Assembly: GCF_000970085.1 (NCBI RefSeq) | Contig: NZ_CP009506.1 | Span: forward strand, 2,790,001 to 2,854,000 | DNA: 64,000 bases | Origin: Methanosarcina siciliae T4/M | Lineage (GTDB): Archaea; Halobacteriota; Methanosarcinia; Methanosarcinales; Methanosarcinaceae | Direction of reading: 5' to 3' | Part shown: in pieces, positions 63,218-64,000 of the stretch | Position numbering within the stretch: the first letter of the stretch is position 1 | Layout of the letters: each line of letters starts with the position of its first letter | The notes under the pieces: model-generated | What the model saw: the letters and a program-made list of their open reading frames with translations, nothing else | Told to the model about the DNA's origin: nothing | Databases searched by the model: none | Position numbers and translations under genes: made by a program

Positions 63218-63964
63218 TCAGTCCTTAACTGGCTTTTTCAGCCACAAAAATGTCTCTCCGTGTCTATACTCAATTTCAACCTGTTTATCATAATCATTTC
63301 TCAAATCAGCAAGACCACGTTCATAGTCTTCGTTACTGATCAAATGAAACATGGAGTATCCTTTGTTTTCTACTAACATTAAAAAATTCTGAGCGATTGC
63401 ATGCCTGTGATTTGCGTCTGTAATCTCTATCTTTGAAAATACAAAACCATTGATAGTGGCACTTTCTATAATTTCAGGAATATCCGGGTATCTTTCTTTT
63501 TCTACTTCGACAGTTGCTGGAAAATATTTCACCCAGAATCTCGACTCTATTTGTTTATGGGATTCGGTAACAATACAGAGAGAACTATCCTGTTTAAGCA
63601 CTCTATATAACTCTTTAAACATTGCATTAATATCCGGAACATGGTGTATCACATCAGTCATATATGCAAAATCAAAAAAGCTATCAATAAAAGGTATTTT
63701 TTCATGGTTTCCTTTTTCGAAACTGACGCCTGTATTTTTTCCGATAGCTTTTTGCCTCATTTCATCAGCCGGTTCAACCCCGTACACACTGGCATCTGTC
63801 ATCCTTTTTAAAGCACAGGTAAAGTTGCCAGTTCCGCACCCAAAATCAAGTATGTTTGTTTCTTCAGAAAAGGGCTGATTTTCTAAAAATCGAGTTATTG
63901 TGCCCATATTCTCTTTTCTTGATAAATCATACTTCTTTGCCAGTTCATTATAATCGATTCCCAC
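63218..63964 (-). CDS. Class I SAM-dependent methyltransferase
   Basis: A 248-residue methyltransferase. Motif I TNILDFGCGTGNFTCALKRM, the acidic VYGVEPADEMRQKAI, and motif IV-like IPFIDSFFDFAYMTDVIHHV with LYRVLKQDSSLCIVTESHKQ are typical of UbiE/arsenite-methyltransferase-like enzymes; the substrate is unknown. The GTG at 63964 is the start, with GAGGATGAT just upstream. The cupin gene follows 11 bases after its stop, so they probably work together. The gene ends close to the window edge but looks complete. Confidence 0.9.
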   Translation of the reverse strand: MGIDYNELAKKYDLSRKENMGTITRFLENQPFSEETNILDFGCGTGNFTCALKRMTDASVYGVEPADEMRQKAIGKNTGVSFEKGNHEKIPFIDSFFDFAYMTDVIHHVPDINAMFKELYRVLKQDSSLCIVTESHKQIESRFWVKYFPATVEVEKERYPDIPEIIESATINGFVFSKIEITDANHRHAIAQNFLMLVENKGYSMFHLISNEDYERGLADLRNDYDKQVEIEYRHGETFLWLKKPVKD

Positions 63965-64000
63965 AAATCATCCTCTTCCAGTAGTAAATGAGATAACTCC

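Overview
The window looks like chromosomal DNA of a Methanosarcina species. Evidence: archaeal type II glyceraldehyde-3-phosphate dehydrogenase, an AksA-like homocitrate synthase (coenzyme B pathway), a CooT nickel protein, an AnfO-type nitrogenase accessory protein, a Methanosarcina-type S-layer domain (as a relic), large PAS histidine kinases with a MEDS domain, a PGF-CTERM surface propeller, and AT-rich intergenic regions with Shine-Dalgarno sites of the GGAGG/GGGGGT type. No rRNA, tRNA or CRISPR array was recognised. All calls come from reading sequence and translations by eye; no database search was run.

Layout. (1) 0.7-16 kb, envelope/stress region: MscS channel, two duplicated DUF6325 proteins flanking a dead S-layer gene, DUF1269 proteins, AI-2E transporter-family protein, SBF-type transporter, LURP-one protein, with dead genes for a membrane protein, a Na+/H+ antiporter and an iron alcohol dehydrogenase. 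(2) 11.9-22.4 kb, carbohydrate and membrane energetics: esterase, glycogen debranching enzyme, flavin reductase, GH130 glycoside phosphorylase, P3A proton ATPase and a methyltransferase. A collapsed second debranching enzyme and a collapsed second GH130 gene lie among them. (3) 22.6-34.3 kb: winged-helix regulator, dead C69 dipeptidase, ilvD, AnfO-like gene, a beta-helix surface protein on a repetitive sequon-rich stalk, a 1290-residue sensor kinase and acylphosphatase. (4) 34.4-47.0 kb, the most conserved part: CDF transporter, exported alkaline-phosphatase-superfamily protein, DUF89 protein, CooT, second sensor kinase, gap, then an IMPase/FBPase gene and an NAD kinase gene one base apart, then aksA-like. 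(5) 47-64 kb, accessory: decayed insertion sequences, a trypsin-like remnant, a DUF2795 protein, a minus-strand cluster of three paralogous unknown proteins with a propeller lipoprotein and a DUF1254/DUF1214 fusion, more gene fragments, a C39-like peptidase interrupted at an A AAA AAC heptamer, the PGF-CTERM propeller, IS1 and IS110 relics, and a methyltransferase-cupin pair.

The main theme is duplication followed by decay. At least fifteen broken genes or gene stubs are readable, several being ghosts of an intact paralogue in the same window. Short tandem repeats of 12-23 bp sit in many intergenic gaps. The most promising undescribed unit is the 50.2-57.3 kb cluster: a paralogous family with no assigned function in cytoplasmic and lipoprotein forms, a propeller lipoprotein and a DUF1254/DUF1214 protein with added N-terminal repeats, all on one strand with similar leaders, and itself partly tandem-duplicated.
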